From NCBI GenBank assembly GCA_902493535.1, contig CABUQG010000002.1:1-64000 (forward strand): a stretch of DNA of 64,000 nucleotides, read 5' to 3'. Below are positions 30,391 through 38,657 of the stretch, piece after piece. Each line of letters opens with the position of its first letter. Positions within the stretch are counted from its first letter, which is position 1. The notes beneath the pieces are model-generated. The model worked only from the letters and a program-made list of their open reading frames with translations. It ran no database searches and had not been told where the DNA came from. The stretch is from an uncultured Collinsella sp. (GTDB lineage Bacteria; Actinomycetota; Coriobacteriia; Coriobacteriales; Coriobacteriaceae). The position numbers and the translations under genes were made by a program.

Positions 30391-31857
30391 TTGTCACAGT
30401 TCACCGATATCAGCCGCATTAACGTGTGCGGCGGCGACGGCGGAGCCGGATGCATGTCGTTTAGGCGCGAGGCATTTGTCCCCAAGGGCGGCCCCGATGG
30501 CGGCGACGGCGGTCGTGGCGGCAATGTCGTCATCCAGGCCGATGCTCAGCTGTCTTCGCTGATCGATTACCGCTTTAAGCATCACTTCCGCGCCGAGCGC
30601 GGCACGCACGGGCAGGGTGCCCGTCGTAACGGTAAGAGCGGCGAGGACCTGATTCTCAAGGTCCCTATGGGTACCGTGGTGCGCGAGCTCGACCCCGAGA
30701 CGCAGACCCCGATGTTCGAGATTGCCGACCTCGTTCACGATGGCGAGCGCGTCGTCGTGGCGCCCGGCGGTGCCGGCGGCCTGGGCAACACGCACTTTGT
30801 GACGTCGGTGCGCCGCGCGCCCGCGTTCGCTCAGCTGGGCGAGCCGGCCGAGGAGCACTGGATCGAGCTCGAGATGAAGCTTATGGCCGATGCCGCGCTC
30901 GTGGGCTTTCCCTCGGTGGGTAAGTCATCGCTCATCGCGCGCATGAGTGCCGCTCGCCCCAAGATTGCCGACTACCCGTTTACCACGCTCGTGCCGAACC
31001 TCGGCATGGTGCGTGCCGGCGAATATTCTTACGTCGTTGCCGACGTCCCCGGTCTTATCGAGGGCGCGAGCGAGGGCAAGGGCCTGGGTCACCAGTTCCT
31101 GCGCCACATTGAGCGTACGGCCCTAATCATGCATGTCGTCGACATGACGGGTGGTTTTGAGGATCGCGATCCGGTCGAGGACTATCGCATCATCAACCGC
31201 GAGCTCGAGCAGTATGGCGCCGAGCTTTCGGAGCGTCCGCAGATCGTCGTTGCCAACAAGTGCGATGCGCCGGGCACGGCCGACAAGATTGCCGACCTCA
31301 AGCGCGCAGCGCTCGACGATGGACATATGTTCTTTGCCGTGTCTGCCGTGACGGGCGCCGGCCTCAACACGCTGATGCTTGCCGTGGGCGAGCAGGTGGC
31401 TAAGCTGCGCGCCGAGTTGGCTGTCTCGGATGAGCCGGTCGTTCTGCGCGACGATGAGTGGGAGCGCCGTCGCCTGCAGCGTGAGAAGCGTTTCCGCATT
31501 GTTCAGGAAGAGCCCGGTGCCTTCCGCGTGGTCGGTCGTGCCATTGAGCGTATGGTCATCCAGACCGACTGGGAAAACGAGGAAGCCGTCATTTACCTGC
31601 AGCATAAGTTTGCGCGTATGGGTGTTGACGACGCGCTCGAGAAGGCCGGTTGCCGTGCGGGCGACGAGGTCCGCATTTGCCAGCGCGCCTTTGACTTTGA
31701 GGGCGCCGAGGACTTCTCGGAGTACGAGGAGCTCGAGGATGCTGGCGAGGACGTTGCCGTTGAAGCCATTGACGTGGCCGATGCTGCGGATGAGGGAGTC
31801 GAGGTTGTCGATGCGGCGGATGCCGCGGGCGATGCCGAGACCTCGGAGGGCGAGTAA
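30391..31857 (+). CDS. obgE: GTPase ObgE/CgtA
   Basis: A 488-residue ribosome-associated GTPase acting in 50S assembly and stress control. The glycine-rich Obg fold occupies residues 1-158 (NVCGGDGGAGCMSFRREAFVPKGGP region, with GGDGGRGG). The G domain has G1 GFPSVGKSS, a switch segment YPFTTLVPN, G3 DVPGLIEGA and G4 NKCD. A C-terminal OCT domain follows near 350-430. A further acidic tail of about 50 residues (Glu/Asp/Ala-rich) extends the end. The TTG start has AGGAGG eight bases upstream. It is first in obgE-nadD-yqeK-rsfS. Confidence 0.96.
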   Translation: MSQFTDISRINVCGGDGGAGCMSFRREAFVPKGGPDGGDGGRGGNVVIQADAQLSSLIDYRFKHHFRAERGTHGQGARRNGKSGEDLILKVPMGTVVRELDPETQTPMFEIADLVHDGERVVVAPGGAGGLGNTHFVTSVRRAPAFAQLGEPAEEHWIELEMKLMADAALVGFPSVGKSSLIARMSAARPKIADYPFTTLVPNLGMVRAGEYSYVVADVPGLIEGASEGKGLGHQFLRHIERTALIMHVVDMTGGFEDRDPVEDYRIINRELEQYGAELSERPQIVVANKCDAPGTADKIADLKRAALDDGHMFFAVSAVTGAGLNTLMLAVGEQVAKLRAELAVSDEPVVLRDDEWERRRLQREKRFRIVQEEPGAFRVVGRAIERMVIQTDWENEEAVIYLQHKFARMGVDDALEKAGCRAGDEVRICQRAFDFEGAEDFSEYEELEDAGEDVAVEAIDVADAADEGVEVVDAADAAGDAETSEGE

Positions 31858-31860
31858 GCC

Positions 31861-32538
31861 ATGTCGCTGCGCGGTGGAATCGGTCTGCCCGAGCTTCCTC
31901 TAGAGGACGGGCAGGAGTTTAGGCTCGGCATTATGGGTGGCACCTTTGATCCCATCCATTACGGGCACCTGGTGACCGCCGAGCAGGCGCGCGAGTCGCT
32001 CGACTTGGACGCTGTGCTCTTTATGCCGGCGGGCTCTCCTGCCTTTAAGCTTGACAAGCCGGTGACGCCTGCCGAGGACCGTTATGCCATGACGGTCCTC
32101 GCCACCGCCGCGAACCCGGCCTTTTTGGCGAGCCGGTTCGAGATCGACCGTCCGGGTGTAACCTATACGGCCGATACGCTTCATGCCCTTCGCGACTTTT
32201 ACCCGCCGCAGGTAAAGCTCTACTTTATTACGGGCGCCGACGCGATTATCGATATCGTGACCTGGCATGATGCCGAACGAATCGCTGAGCTTGCTACCTT
32301 TATTGCGGCAACGCGACCGGGCTTTGATATCGATACGGCGCGTGCCCGAATCAAAGAGTCGGGGCTGCCGTTCGACGTGCGCTATATTCAGATTCCGGCG
32401 CTGGCGATCAGCTCGACGAACATTCGTAAGCGTGTTGCCCGCGGTATGAGCGTACGCTATCTTACGAGCGAGTCCGTGCTCGGCTACATTCGCAAACGCA
32501 GGCTATATGCCGATTTGGGCCAAGAAGATTTTGAGTGA
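31861..32538 (+). CDS. nadD: Nicotinate-nucleotide adenylyltransferase
   Basis: A 225-residue enzyme of NAD synthesis that joins nicotinate mononucleotide to AMP. The nucleotidyltransferase motif GGTFDPIHYGHL lies near residue 26, and the second ISSTNIRKR near residue 180. SPAFK and ITGADAIIDIVTWHDAE fit the NadD family. The first 20 residues (MSLRGGIGLPELPLEDGQEF) are an extension before the usual start; no better start is visible. It begins three bases after obgE and is followed 12 bases later by yqeK, a common pairing. Confidence 0.94.
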   Translation: MSLRGGIGLPELPLEDGQEFRLGIMGGTFDPIHYGHLVTAEQARESLDLDAVLFMPAGSPAFKLDKPVTPAEDRYAMTVLATAANPAFLASRFEIDRPGVTYTADTLHALRDFYPPQVKLYFITGADAIIDIVTWHDAERIAELATFIAATRPGFDIDTARARIKESGLPFDVRYIQIPALAISSTNIRKRVARGMSVRYLTSESVLGYIRKRRLYADLGQEDFE

Positions 32539-32550
32539 TGGGGGTCTACG

Positions 32551-33159
32551 TTGTCGGTAGAGGATCAGTTTGAGGGCGATGAGCGCGCGCTGCTCAGGCG
32601 CATTCAAGAGCTGCTCGATGTTCGCATGAAGGATAAGCGCAAGCGCTATGTGCATTCGCTGGGTGTTGCCGAGACCGCACTTCATCTGGCCGAGGTCTAC
32701 GGCGTCGACCGCTTTGATGCCGCTGCCGCCGGCTTGATCCACGACTGGGACAAGGTGCTTTCCGATGACGAGCTGGTCACGCGCGCTCTGCATTACGGCA
32801 TTAAGATTGCCGGCTCTCCTTCTGCCGCGACGCCACTTTTGCATGGCCCTGTTGCCGCCTATGAGCTTCCGCAGCTTTTTCCCGAGCTGTCGCCGGCCGT
32901 TTTCCAGGCTGTCGACCGTCACACCGTGGGTGCCTGCGACATGACGCCGCTCGATATGGTGGTCTTTGTGGCCGATGCCATCGAGCCCAACCGCCACGGT
33001 GACTATGCGCATGCGCTGCGCAAGATGGTGGGGGAGTCGACGCTCGATGAGTTGTTCTTCTCCTGTTTTGCGCAGGGTCTGGTCTATGTGATCCAGTCCG
33101 GGCGCTATCTTTATCCCACGGCTATTTCGATTTACAACCATTATGCCCAGCTGCGTTAG
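32551..33159 (+). CDS. yqeK: HD-domain nucleotide phosphatase YqeK
   Basis: A 202-residue HD-superfamily hydrolase. Bacterial YqeK members have been shown to cleave diadenosine tetraphosphate symmetrically. Metal ligands are visible in KRYVHSLGVAETA (His), GLIHDWDK (His-Asp), LLHGPVAAYEL and DRHTVGACDMTPLDMVVFVADAIEPNR (His and Asp). The TTG start at 32551 follows a GGGGG stretch. It sits between nadD and rsfS, the standard order in many Gram-positive genomes. The full set of HD residues suggests an active enzyme. Confidence 0.88.
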   Translation: MSVEDQFEGDERALLRRIQELLDVRMKDKRKRYVHSLGVAETALHLAEVYGVDRFDAAAAGLIHDWDKVLSDDELVTRALHYGIKIAGSPSAATPLLHGPVAAYELPQLFPELSPAVFQAVDRHTVGACDMTPLDMVVFVADAIEPNRHGDYAHALRKMVGESTLDELFFSCFAQGLVYVIQSGRYLYPTAISIYNHYAQLR

Positions 33160-33186
33160 CTCGGGCTGTCTAGAAAGAGGTATTCC

Positions 33187-33642
33187 ATGGCCGACGAGAC
33201 CATGACCGACGAGCAGATTCTTGAAGGTGTGGAGCACAAGAGCTTCGTCGCCACGTCCGACCGCACTGCCGCCTCGCTGTCTGCGAGCGGTGTCGCCGCC
33301 GAGGATGTCGCCCGCGCCGCCGCGCAGGCCGCCTACGACAAGAAGGGCGAGGACGTTCAGGTGCTCGACCTGACCGAGCTTTCCGACGTATGCGACTACT
33401 TTGTGCTTGCCACCGGTACCAACAACCGCCAGGTCGATTCTATCGTCGACGAGATCGAGGAGAAGGTCGCCGAGGCTTGCGGCGAGCACCCGTTCTCCAT
33501 CGAGGGTCGCGAGCAGAAGACCTGGATGCTCATGGACTATGGTTCGGTTGTCGTCCACGTCTTCACTCCCGAAGCCCGCGACTTCTACCGCCTCGAGAAA
33601 CTCTGGGGAGACGCCCCCCAGCTCCCCCTCAACCTCCTCTAG
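33187..33642 (+). CDS. rsfS: Ribosomal silencing factor RsfS
   Basis: A 151-residue protein of the RsfS/Iojap family that binds L14 and blocks subunit joining under starvation. The core is DVQVLDLTELSDVCDYFVLATGTNNRQVDSI, of which DYFVLATG and the following NNRQV are conserved. It continues through EGREQKTWMLMDYGSVVVHVFTPEARDFYRLEKLW (WMLMDYGSVVVH). An extra N-terminal stretch of about 35 residues precedes the domain. It is last in the obgE run and is followed by a strong terminator. Confidence 0.93.
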   Translation: MADETMTDEQILEGVEHKSFVATSDRTAASLSASGVAAEDVARAAAQAAYDKKGEDVQVLDLTELSDVCDYFVLATGTNNRQVDSIVDEIEEKVAEACGEHPFSIEGREQKTWMLMDYGSVVVHVFTPEARDFYRLEKLWGDAPQLPLNLL

Positions 33643-33682
33643 TAGCTCATTTGAGACGGGGTTAGCTACCCTCACGCATATC

Positions 33683-33725
33683 GCCGGGCAGTTGCGGTTT
33701 TCCGCACCTGCCCGGCTTTCTTTTT
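33683..33725 (+). terminator. Terminator after rsfS
   Basis: GCCGGGCA-GTTGCGG and CCGCACC-TGCCCGGC pair around TTTT, followed by TTTCTTTTT. The convergent dinB gene ends 13 bases further on; there is no T-run on the minus strand side. Confidence 0.88.
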
Positions 33726-33737
33726 GCCCAAAGGCGG

Positions 33738-34952
33738 TTAATCGTTGAAACGGGATTGGCGGCCGAAGGAAAGGGCGGTGTCGCCGAATTTGTCTCGGAC
33801 GGCGTCGATGGCGACGGAGAGGTCGCGGCGGTCGCTGGATTGGGCTCCGCGGTCATCGATCTCGCAGAACAGGTCAGTCTGGATGCCGCCTTGGTGGTCG
33901 AAGTCGCTCATGCCGATGCCGGCTAAGCGAACATGCATGCCTTCTTGCCAGATGTTGTCGAGCAGTTCGAGTGCAACCGCCACGAAGATGTTCTCATCGT
34001 CGGTTGGATGAGGCAGCCGGCGCTGTGCCGAGCGACCGTTTCCATACGAATACTTGAGCTTGAGCGTCACCGTGGCGCCCGTTAGTCCCTGACGGCGCAG
34101 GCGGCGTCCCACTGACTCGCCCAGCAGCGCAATCGCCGCCTCAATATCCCCACGCTCAGTCAAATCTTTAGCAAAGGTGCGTTCATTGCTGACCGATTTG
34201 ACCTCGCGCTCTTCATCGAGACTCGTGACTTCGGAGATTTCGAGTCCTTGCGCACGCTGGCGCATGCGTTCGCCGTTGACGCCAAAAATAGAGGCCAAGG
34301 TGGATTCCGGTGCACGTGATAGCTCGCCGAGGGTGTAGATGCGCATGCGGCGCAGTCGCTCCTCGGCCGAGCGCCCGATGCCGCTCATGGCAGATACCGG
34401 CAGCGCGGCCAAAAAGCGCTGCTCGGTTCCGGGGCGCACGATGGTCAGCCCAAACGGCTTATCCCGCTCGCTTGCGATTTTTGCGACCGTCTTGTTGCAG
34501 CCCACGCCAATGGAGCACGTCACTCCCAGCTCTGCCACGCGATCGCTTATACGCCGCGCAACCAGCAGCGGGTCTTCGGGCGCAAAGCGACCCGGTGTGA
34601 TATCGATAAAGGCTTCGTCGATGGATACGCGCTCAACGCGCGGGGTCTCGTCGGCGAGAATCGCCATGACCTGCGCGCTGACCTCGCGGTAGCGATTAAA
34701 ATGCCCATGCGTCCAAATGGCTTGCGGGCACAAGCGCCGCGCCTCGGCCGAGGCCATGGCAGAGTGCACGCCAAAGCGACGTGCCTCATACGAACACGTG
34801 GACACGACGCCACGCGAATCGGCGTCTCCGCCCACGATGAGCGGCTTTCCGCGCCATTCGGGATGATCGAGCATCTCCACGCTCGCAAAAAACGCATCAA
34901 GGTCCATCAGGCCCACCGCCGGACCCGTCCAGGGCGGCGGCGTGACGCCCAT
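33738..34952 (-). CDS. dinB: DNA polymerase IV (Y-family)
   Basis: A translesion polymerase of about 404 residues. The catalytic carboxylates lie in LMDLDAFFASVE and VSIDEAFIDI. YEARRFGVHSAMASAEA contains the steric region, and GVGCNKTVAKIAS and GIGRSAEERLRRM the palm and helix-hairpin-helix. The little-finger domain occupies the C-terminal third. The frame opens at 34991, but the ATG at 34952 has GAGGA upstream. The upstream ATG has no Shine-Dalgarno and a TATACT (35003 to 34998) immediately before it, so it could serve only a leaderless mRNA. It stands alone between the obg and rpsP operons. No beta-clamp motif is obvious at the C-terminus (SFGRQSRFND). Confidence 0.93.
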   Translation of the reverse strand: MGVTPPPWTGPAVGLMDLDAFFASVEMLDHPEWRGKPLIVGGDADSRGVVSTCSYEARRFGVHSAMASAEARRLCPQAIWTHGHFNRYREVSAQVMAILADETPRVERVSIDEAFIDITPGRFAPEDPLLVARRISDRVAELGVTCSIGVGCNKTVAKIASERDKPFGLTIVRPGTEQRFLAALPVSAMSGIGRSAEERLRRMRIYTLGELSRAPESTLASIFGVNGERMRQRAQGLEISEVTSLDEEREVKSVSNERTFAKDLTERGDIEAAIALLGESVGRRLRRQGLTGATVTLKLKYSYGNGRSAQRRLPHPTDDENIFVAVALELLDNIWQEGMHVRLAGIGMSDFDHQGGIQTDLFCEIDDRGAQSSDRRDLSVAIDAVRDKFGDTALSFGRQSRFND

Positions 34953-35192
34953 GGCATCCTCATAACCGTATGTATGTTCGCGTCTTTCCATGTCATGAGT
35001 ATACCGCGCAGCTCATGTGGGGTGCGTGTATGTGCTTGCAAATCCTGAATTCTTGTCTAAGATATGGATTTGCCCTCGACTACACCGAAGAAGTTGGTCT
35101 CACGGACTTCATCTGCCCGCGTCGATGGCGTATTATGTTCAGCTGTTTGTTTGTAGTTGCAGCCTAAAGCTGCTTGGTTGGAGGAGTTTCCT

Positions 35193-35534
35193 TTGGCAGT
35201 CAAGATTCGCCTTGCTCGTCACGGCGCTAAGAAGCGTCCGTACTACCGTGTCGTCGTCGCCGATTCCCGCGCCCCGCGTGACGGTCGTATCATCGAGGAG
35301 GTTGGCCGCTACAACCCGATGACCGCCCCCAAGACCATCAACCTCGACCTCGAGAAGATCGCCGACTGGCAGTCCAAGGGCGCTCAGCTCACCGACGCCG
35401 TCGCCGCTCTGGTCAAGGCCGCCAACGAGGGCGAGAAGACCGAGACCGTCGTCAAGAAGTCCAAGAAGCAGCTCGCCAAAGAGGCCGAGGCCGCTAAGGC
35501 TGCCGCTGAGGCCGCTGAGGGCGCCGAGGAGTAA
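35193..35534 (+). CDS. rpsP: 30S ribosomal protein S16
   Basis: A 113-residue small-subunit protein beginning MAVKIRLARHGAKKRPYYRVVVADSR, of which KIRLxRxGxKxxPYYR is the family signature. Residues from about 80 on are a Lys/Ala/Glu-rich tail (KKSKKQLAKEAEAAKAAAE) longer than in E. coli S16. The TTG at 35193 lies six bases after GGAGGAG and fits the family start; the open frame continues upstream without a plausible start. A TTGCAA...TAAGAT pair at 35036-35063 is a weak promoter candidate. First gene of rpsP-khpA-rimM-trmD-lepB. Confidence 0.96.
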   Translation: MAVKIRLARHGAKKRPYYRVVVADSRAPRDGRIIEEVGRYNPMTAPKTINLDLEKIADWQSKGAQLTDAVAALVKAANEGEKTETVVKKSKKQLAKEAEAAKAAAEAAEGAEE

Positions 35535-35537
35535 ATC

Positions 35538-35822
35538 GTGCCTGAGGTTGACGCTGCACAGCTCGAGGGTGAGGCAATGCTCTCAGATCGCATCGCCGAT
35601 CTCGTCGAATATCTCGTTGTTCAGATCGTCGACGACCCGGATTCCGTGAGCCTTGAGGTCATCGATGGTGACGACGCCTCTACGATTGAGGTTTCGGTCG
35701 CCGAGGATGACGTCGCTAAGGTCATCGGCCGTCGTGGCCGTACCATCAAGGCCATTCGCACGCTCGCCCGTGCACTGGCCGCTCGCCTCGACACTGCTGT
35801 CGAGGTAGAGGTTCTGGGCTAG
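35538..35822 (+). CDS. khpA: KH-domain RNA-binding protein KhpA
   Basis: A 94-residue protein with a single KH domain: VSVAEDDVAKVIGRRGRTIKAIRTLARA contains the GxxG loop (GRRG). Family members bind RNA and, with KhpB, affect cell length and elongation in streptococci; a KhpB partner is not in this window. The GTG start follows GAGGAG. It lies between rpsP and rimM, the usual place in Gram-positives. The frame before the domain (residues 1-15) is acidic and variable. Confidence 0.92.
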   Translation: MPEVDAAQLEGEAMLSDRIADLVEYLVVQIVDDPDSVSLEVIDGDDASTIEVSVAEDDVAKVIGRRGRTIKAIRTLARALAARLDTAVEVEVLG

Positions 35823-35826
35823 GACC

Positions 35827-36348
35827 TTGAGGTCCCAGTACAAAAACATCGCCCGTGTTGTCAAGCCGCACGGAAGGAAGGGGGAGGTCCTCGCACAGCC
35901 GCTGCGGGGGCTTCCTTCTGTATTAGAGCCTGGTATGCGCGTCGCCCTGACGCCGCCGGCGCTCAAGCGCGACCGCTTTTGCACGGTCGTGTCCGTCACC
36001 GATACGGGCGATGGCGATCTGGTCTCGTTTGAGGGCATTGACGACTTGACGGCCGCCGAGGGCATCACGGGATGCTACGTGCTGGCAAATCGTGACGATT
36101 TTGAGCTCGATTCGCTCGACACTGCCTATACCGACCTGATGGGTCGCGAGGTGGTCGACGAGCGCTTCGGTTCGCTCGGTACGATCGTCGAGATCATGTC
36201 GACGCCCGCCAACGATGTTTGGGTTGTCGAGGGTGATCGGTACGGCGAGGTACTGATTCCCGTGATCGAGCAGGTCGTGCTCGATCTTCCCGACACAGGA
36301 ACAATTTCCGTCCACGTTATGGACGGCCTGATCGATATGGACAAGTAG
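35827..36348 (+). CDS. rimM: 16S rRNA processing protein RimM
   Basis: A 173-residue assembly factor that binds S19 during 30S head maturation. The N-terminal beta barrel begins NIARVVKPHGRKGEVLAQPLRG, with KPHGRKGEV conserved. The C-terminal PRC barrel includes DLMGREVVDERFGSLGTIVEI and VLIPVIEQVV. The TTG start at 35827 lies only four bases after khpA, and its ribosome-binding site is weak (CTAGGA), suggesting coupling to khpA. It is followed 10 bases later by trmD, as expected. Confidence 0.93.
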   Translation: MRSQYKNIARVVKPHGRKGEVLAQPLRGLPSVLEPGMRVALTPPALKRDRFCTVVSVTDTGDGDLVSFEGIDDLTAAEGITGCYVLANRDDFELDSLDTAYTDLMGREVVDERFGSLGTIVEIMSTPANDVWVVEGDRYGEVLIPVIEQVVLDLPDTGTISVHVMDGLIDMDK

Positions 36349-36358
36349 GGAGGACAAC

Positions 36359-37117
36359 ATGCTGATCGAGACCCTTTCGGTCTTTCCCGAGATGTTTGAG
36401 CCCGTCATGTCCACATCGATCTTGGGCCGCGCCCGCAAGGCCGGCCTTTTTGATTTTAAGGCGTATAACCTGCGCGACTGGACGCACGACCGCCATCGTA
36501 CTGTCGATGACGAGCCGTACGGCGGCGGGCAGGGCATGCTCATGAAGGTCGAGCCTATCGCAGAGGCCATCGAGGCCATTAGCGCAGAGGGTCCCAAGCC
36601 CACTGTGGTGTTCTTTACCCCCTGTGGCGAGCCTTTTACGCAGCGTGTGGCCGAGCGCCTGCTCAAAAGTGAGCGCCTGCTGTTTGTGTGCAGTCGCTAC
36701 GAGGGCGTCGACGAGCGCGCGTATGCGTATGCCGATGAGCGTCTGTCGATCGGCGACTACGTGCTCACGGGCGGCGAGCTTCCCGCTATGGTCGTTGCCG
36801 ATGCCGTCGTACGCCTGATTCCCGGCGCCCTGGGCGACGAGATGAGCAACGTGGACGAGTCGTTCTCGACCGCCGAGGATGGAGGCCTGCTCGAGTACGC
36901 GCAGTACACCCGTCCTGCCGAGTTCAACGGCGAGGGCGTGCCTCCGGTGCTCGTGAGCGGCGATCACGCCAAGGTCGATGCCTGGCGTCGCAAGAACGCC
37001 ATCGAGCGCACCTGCCGCTGGCGTCCCGATCTGATCGAGACGGCGCGGCTCACGCCCGAGGAGCGCGCTTACGCGCAGGAGATCCTTGACGCTTCGTATT
37101 CGCAGAGCGAGGAGTGA
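36359..37117 (+). CDS. trmD: tRNA (guanine-37-N1)-methyltransferase
   Basis: A 252-residue SPOUT methyltransferase that places m1G37 in tRNAs reading CNN codons, preventing frameshifts. The knotted SAM site shows SRYEGVDERAYAYAD and LSIGDYVLTGGELPAMV. GAQGMLMKVEP-type and PVLxSGDH motifs appear as GGGQGMLMKVEP and PPVLVSGDHAKVDAWRRKNA. Length is typical. An AGGGAGGA site precedes the ATG. The lepB start lies at its stop codon. Confidence 0.96.
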   Translation: MLIETLSVFPEMFEPVMSTSILGRARKAGLFDFKAYNLRDWTHDRHRTVDDEPYGGGQGMLMKVEPIAEAIEAISAEGPKPTVVFFTPCGEPFTQRVAERLLKSERLLFVCSRYEGVDERAYAYADERLSIGDYVLTGGELPAMVVADAVVRLIPGALGDEMSNVDESFSTAEDGGLLEYAQYTRPAEFNGEGVPPVLVSGDHAKVDAWRRKNAIERTCRWRPDLIETARLTPEERAYAQEILDASYSQSEE

Positions 37118-37119
37118 GT

Positions 37120-37683
37120 ATGGTTCCTACGCAACATTCCGCGTTGAGGGGCGCTTTTGAGTGGATCGCGGTCATCGCGATCGCGCTCGTGGCCACCTTC
37201 CTGATCCGCACCTTTGTGGTCGAGCCCTTTGTGGTGCCCACCGGCTCTATGGAGGACACGATCGAGATTGGCGACCAGATCCTGGCACAAAAGGTGAGCC
37301 TCGAGCTCGGTCAGCCCGTCAAGCAGGGCGATATCGTGGTGTTTCACAACCCCGATGGCACCTCCGAGCATGATGTTCTTGTCAAGCGTGTTATTGCCAC
37401 GGCCGGCCAGACGGTCGACCTGCAGGATGGCAAGGTGGTCGTTGACGGCCAAGCGCTCGACGAGGACTATACGACGGGCATGAGCTGGCCACTTTCGGTC
37501 CAAGCACCCGGCACTCAGGTAAGCTATCCCTACACCGTTCCCGACGGGTGCGTGTGGGTGATGGGCGACAACCGCGAAAACTCTGCCGACTCACGCTACT
37601 TTGGTCCCGTCGATCGCTCTGATTTGATCGCTGTGGCACTCGTTCGCTACTGGCCGCTCAACCGCATCGGCGCTATCGACTAA
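37120..37683 (+). CDS. lepB: Type I signal peptidase
   Basis: A 187-residue membrane serine protease that cleaves Sec and Tat signal peptides. One N-terminal membrane helix (about 12-32) is followed by the catalytic serine in PTGSMEDTIEIGD and the catalytic lysine in DVLVKRVIATAGQTV. The C-terminal box is VMGDNRENSADSRYFGPV. A GTG at 37114 overlaps the trmD stop, but ATG 37120 lies five to six bases after GAGGAG and is favoured. Placing lepB after trmD, instead of rplS, is notable. Confidence 0.94.
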   Translation: MVPTQHSALRGAFEWIAVIAIALVATFLIRTFVVEPFVVPTGSMEDTIEIGDQILAQKVSLELGQPVKQGDIVVFHNPDGTSEHDVLVKRVIATAGQTVDLQDGKVVVDGQALDEDYTTGMSWPLSVQAPGTQVSYPYTVPDGCVWVMGDNRENSADSRYFGPVDRSDLIAVALVRYWPLNRIGAID

Positions 37684-37742
37684 AAACCGCTATAGTACAG
37701 TACCTAACCGTGTAATCGTTTCGACGAGGGGATATTAGAGGC

Positions 37743-38654
37743 ATGAACGCTTCATCGCTTTCCTTCCAAGACATCATCCTGCGCCTCCAGCAGTACTGGG
37801 GCGAGCAGGGCTGCGTCATTATGCAGCCCTATGACTCCGAGGTCGGTGCCGGTACCTTCCATACCGCGACCACGCTGCGCTCGCTCGGTCCCGCCGAGTG
37901 GCGCACCTGCTATGCGCAGCCTTGCCGCCGTCCCGCCGACGGCCGCTACGGCGAGAACCCCAACCGCATGCAGCACTACTATCAGTTCCAGGTGCTCATC
38001 AAGCCCTCACCGGTCAACGCCCAGGAGCTTTACCTGGGGTCTCTTGCCGCTATCGGTCTGGACCCCAACGACCATGACGTCCGCTTTGTCGAGGACGACT
38101 GGGAGAGCCCGACGCTCGGCGCCTGGGGCCTTGGCTGGGAGGTCTGGCTCAACGGCATGGAGGTCACGCAGTTTACGTACTTCCAGCAGGTAGGCGGCAT
38201 CGAGGTCGACCCCGTGCCCGTCGAGATCACCTATGGCCTAGAGCGCATTGCCATGTATGCGCAGGGCGTTAACTCGGTCTACGACTTGGTGTGGAGCTAC
38301 CTGCCCGACGGCACGCCCATGACCTATGGCGACGTGTTCCTCGAGAACGAGCGCGAGTTCAGTGCCTATAACTTTGAGGTCGCAAACGTCGAGATGATGC
38401 GTCAGAAGTTTGACGACTACGAGGCCGAGTGCCATTCCTGCCTGGAGCGCAAGCTGCCGCTGCCGGCATATGACTGCGTCATGAAGTGCAGCCACGCTTT
38501 CAACCTGCTCGATGCTCGCGGCGCCCTGTCCGCGGTCGAGCGTGCCAACTACATCCTGCGCGTCCGCGCCGTCGCCAAGGCGTGCTGCGAGGCCTACATG
38601 GCCGAGGTCGCCGGAGTCAACGAGAATGCCGATCAGGAAGGCGAGGTGGCGTAA
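37743..38654 (+). CDS. glyQ: Glycyl-tRNA synthetase, alpha subunit
   Basis: A 303-residue catalytic subunit of the tetrameric (alpha2beta2) glycyl-tRNA synthetase. It begins SLSFQDIILRLQQYWGEQGCVIMQPYDSEVGAGT and continues RPADGRYGENPNRMQHYYQFQV, both signatures of GlyQ. EVTQFTYFQQVGG contains the aminoacylation pocket. Many Actinobacteria use the single-chain dimeric enzyme instead. A 59-base gap separates it from lepB, with a TATAGT at about 37692 but no clear -35. I see no T-box leader. It is three bases before glyS. Confidence 0.96.
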   Translation: MNASSLSFQDIILRLQQYWGEQGCVIMQPYDSEVGAGTFHTATTLRSLGPAEWRTCYAQPCRRPADGRYGENPNRMQHYYQFQVLIKPSPVNAQELYLGSLAAIGLDPNDHDVRFVEDDWESPTLGAWGLGWEVWLNGMEVTQFTYFQQVGGIEVDPVPVEITYGLERIAMYAQGVNSVYDLVWSYLPDGTPMTYGDVFLENEREFSAYNFEVANVEMMRQKFDDYEAECHSCLERKLPLPAYDCVMKCSHAFNLLDARGALSAVERANYILRVRAVAKACCEAYMAEVAGVNENADQEGEVA

Positions 38655-38657
38655 GCC

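Noticed and set aside
37684..37742. T-box leader for glyQ
   Set aside because: The gap is only 59 bases and lacks the T-box sequence, specifier stem and terminator.
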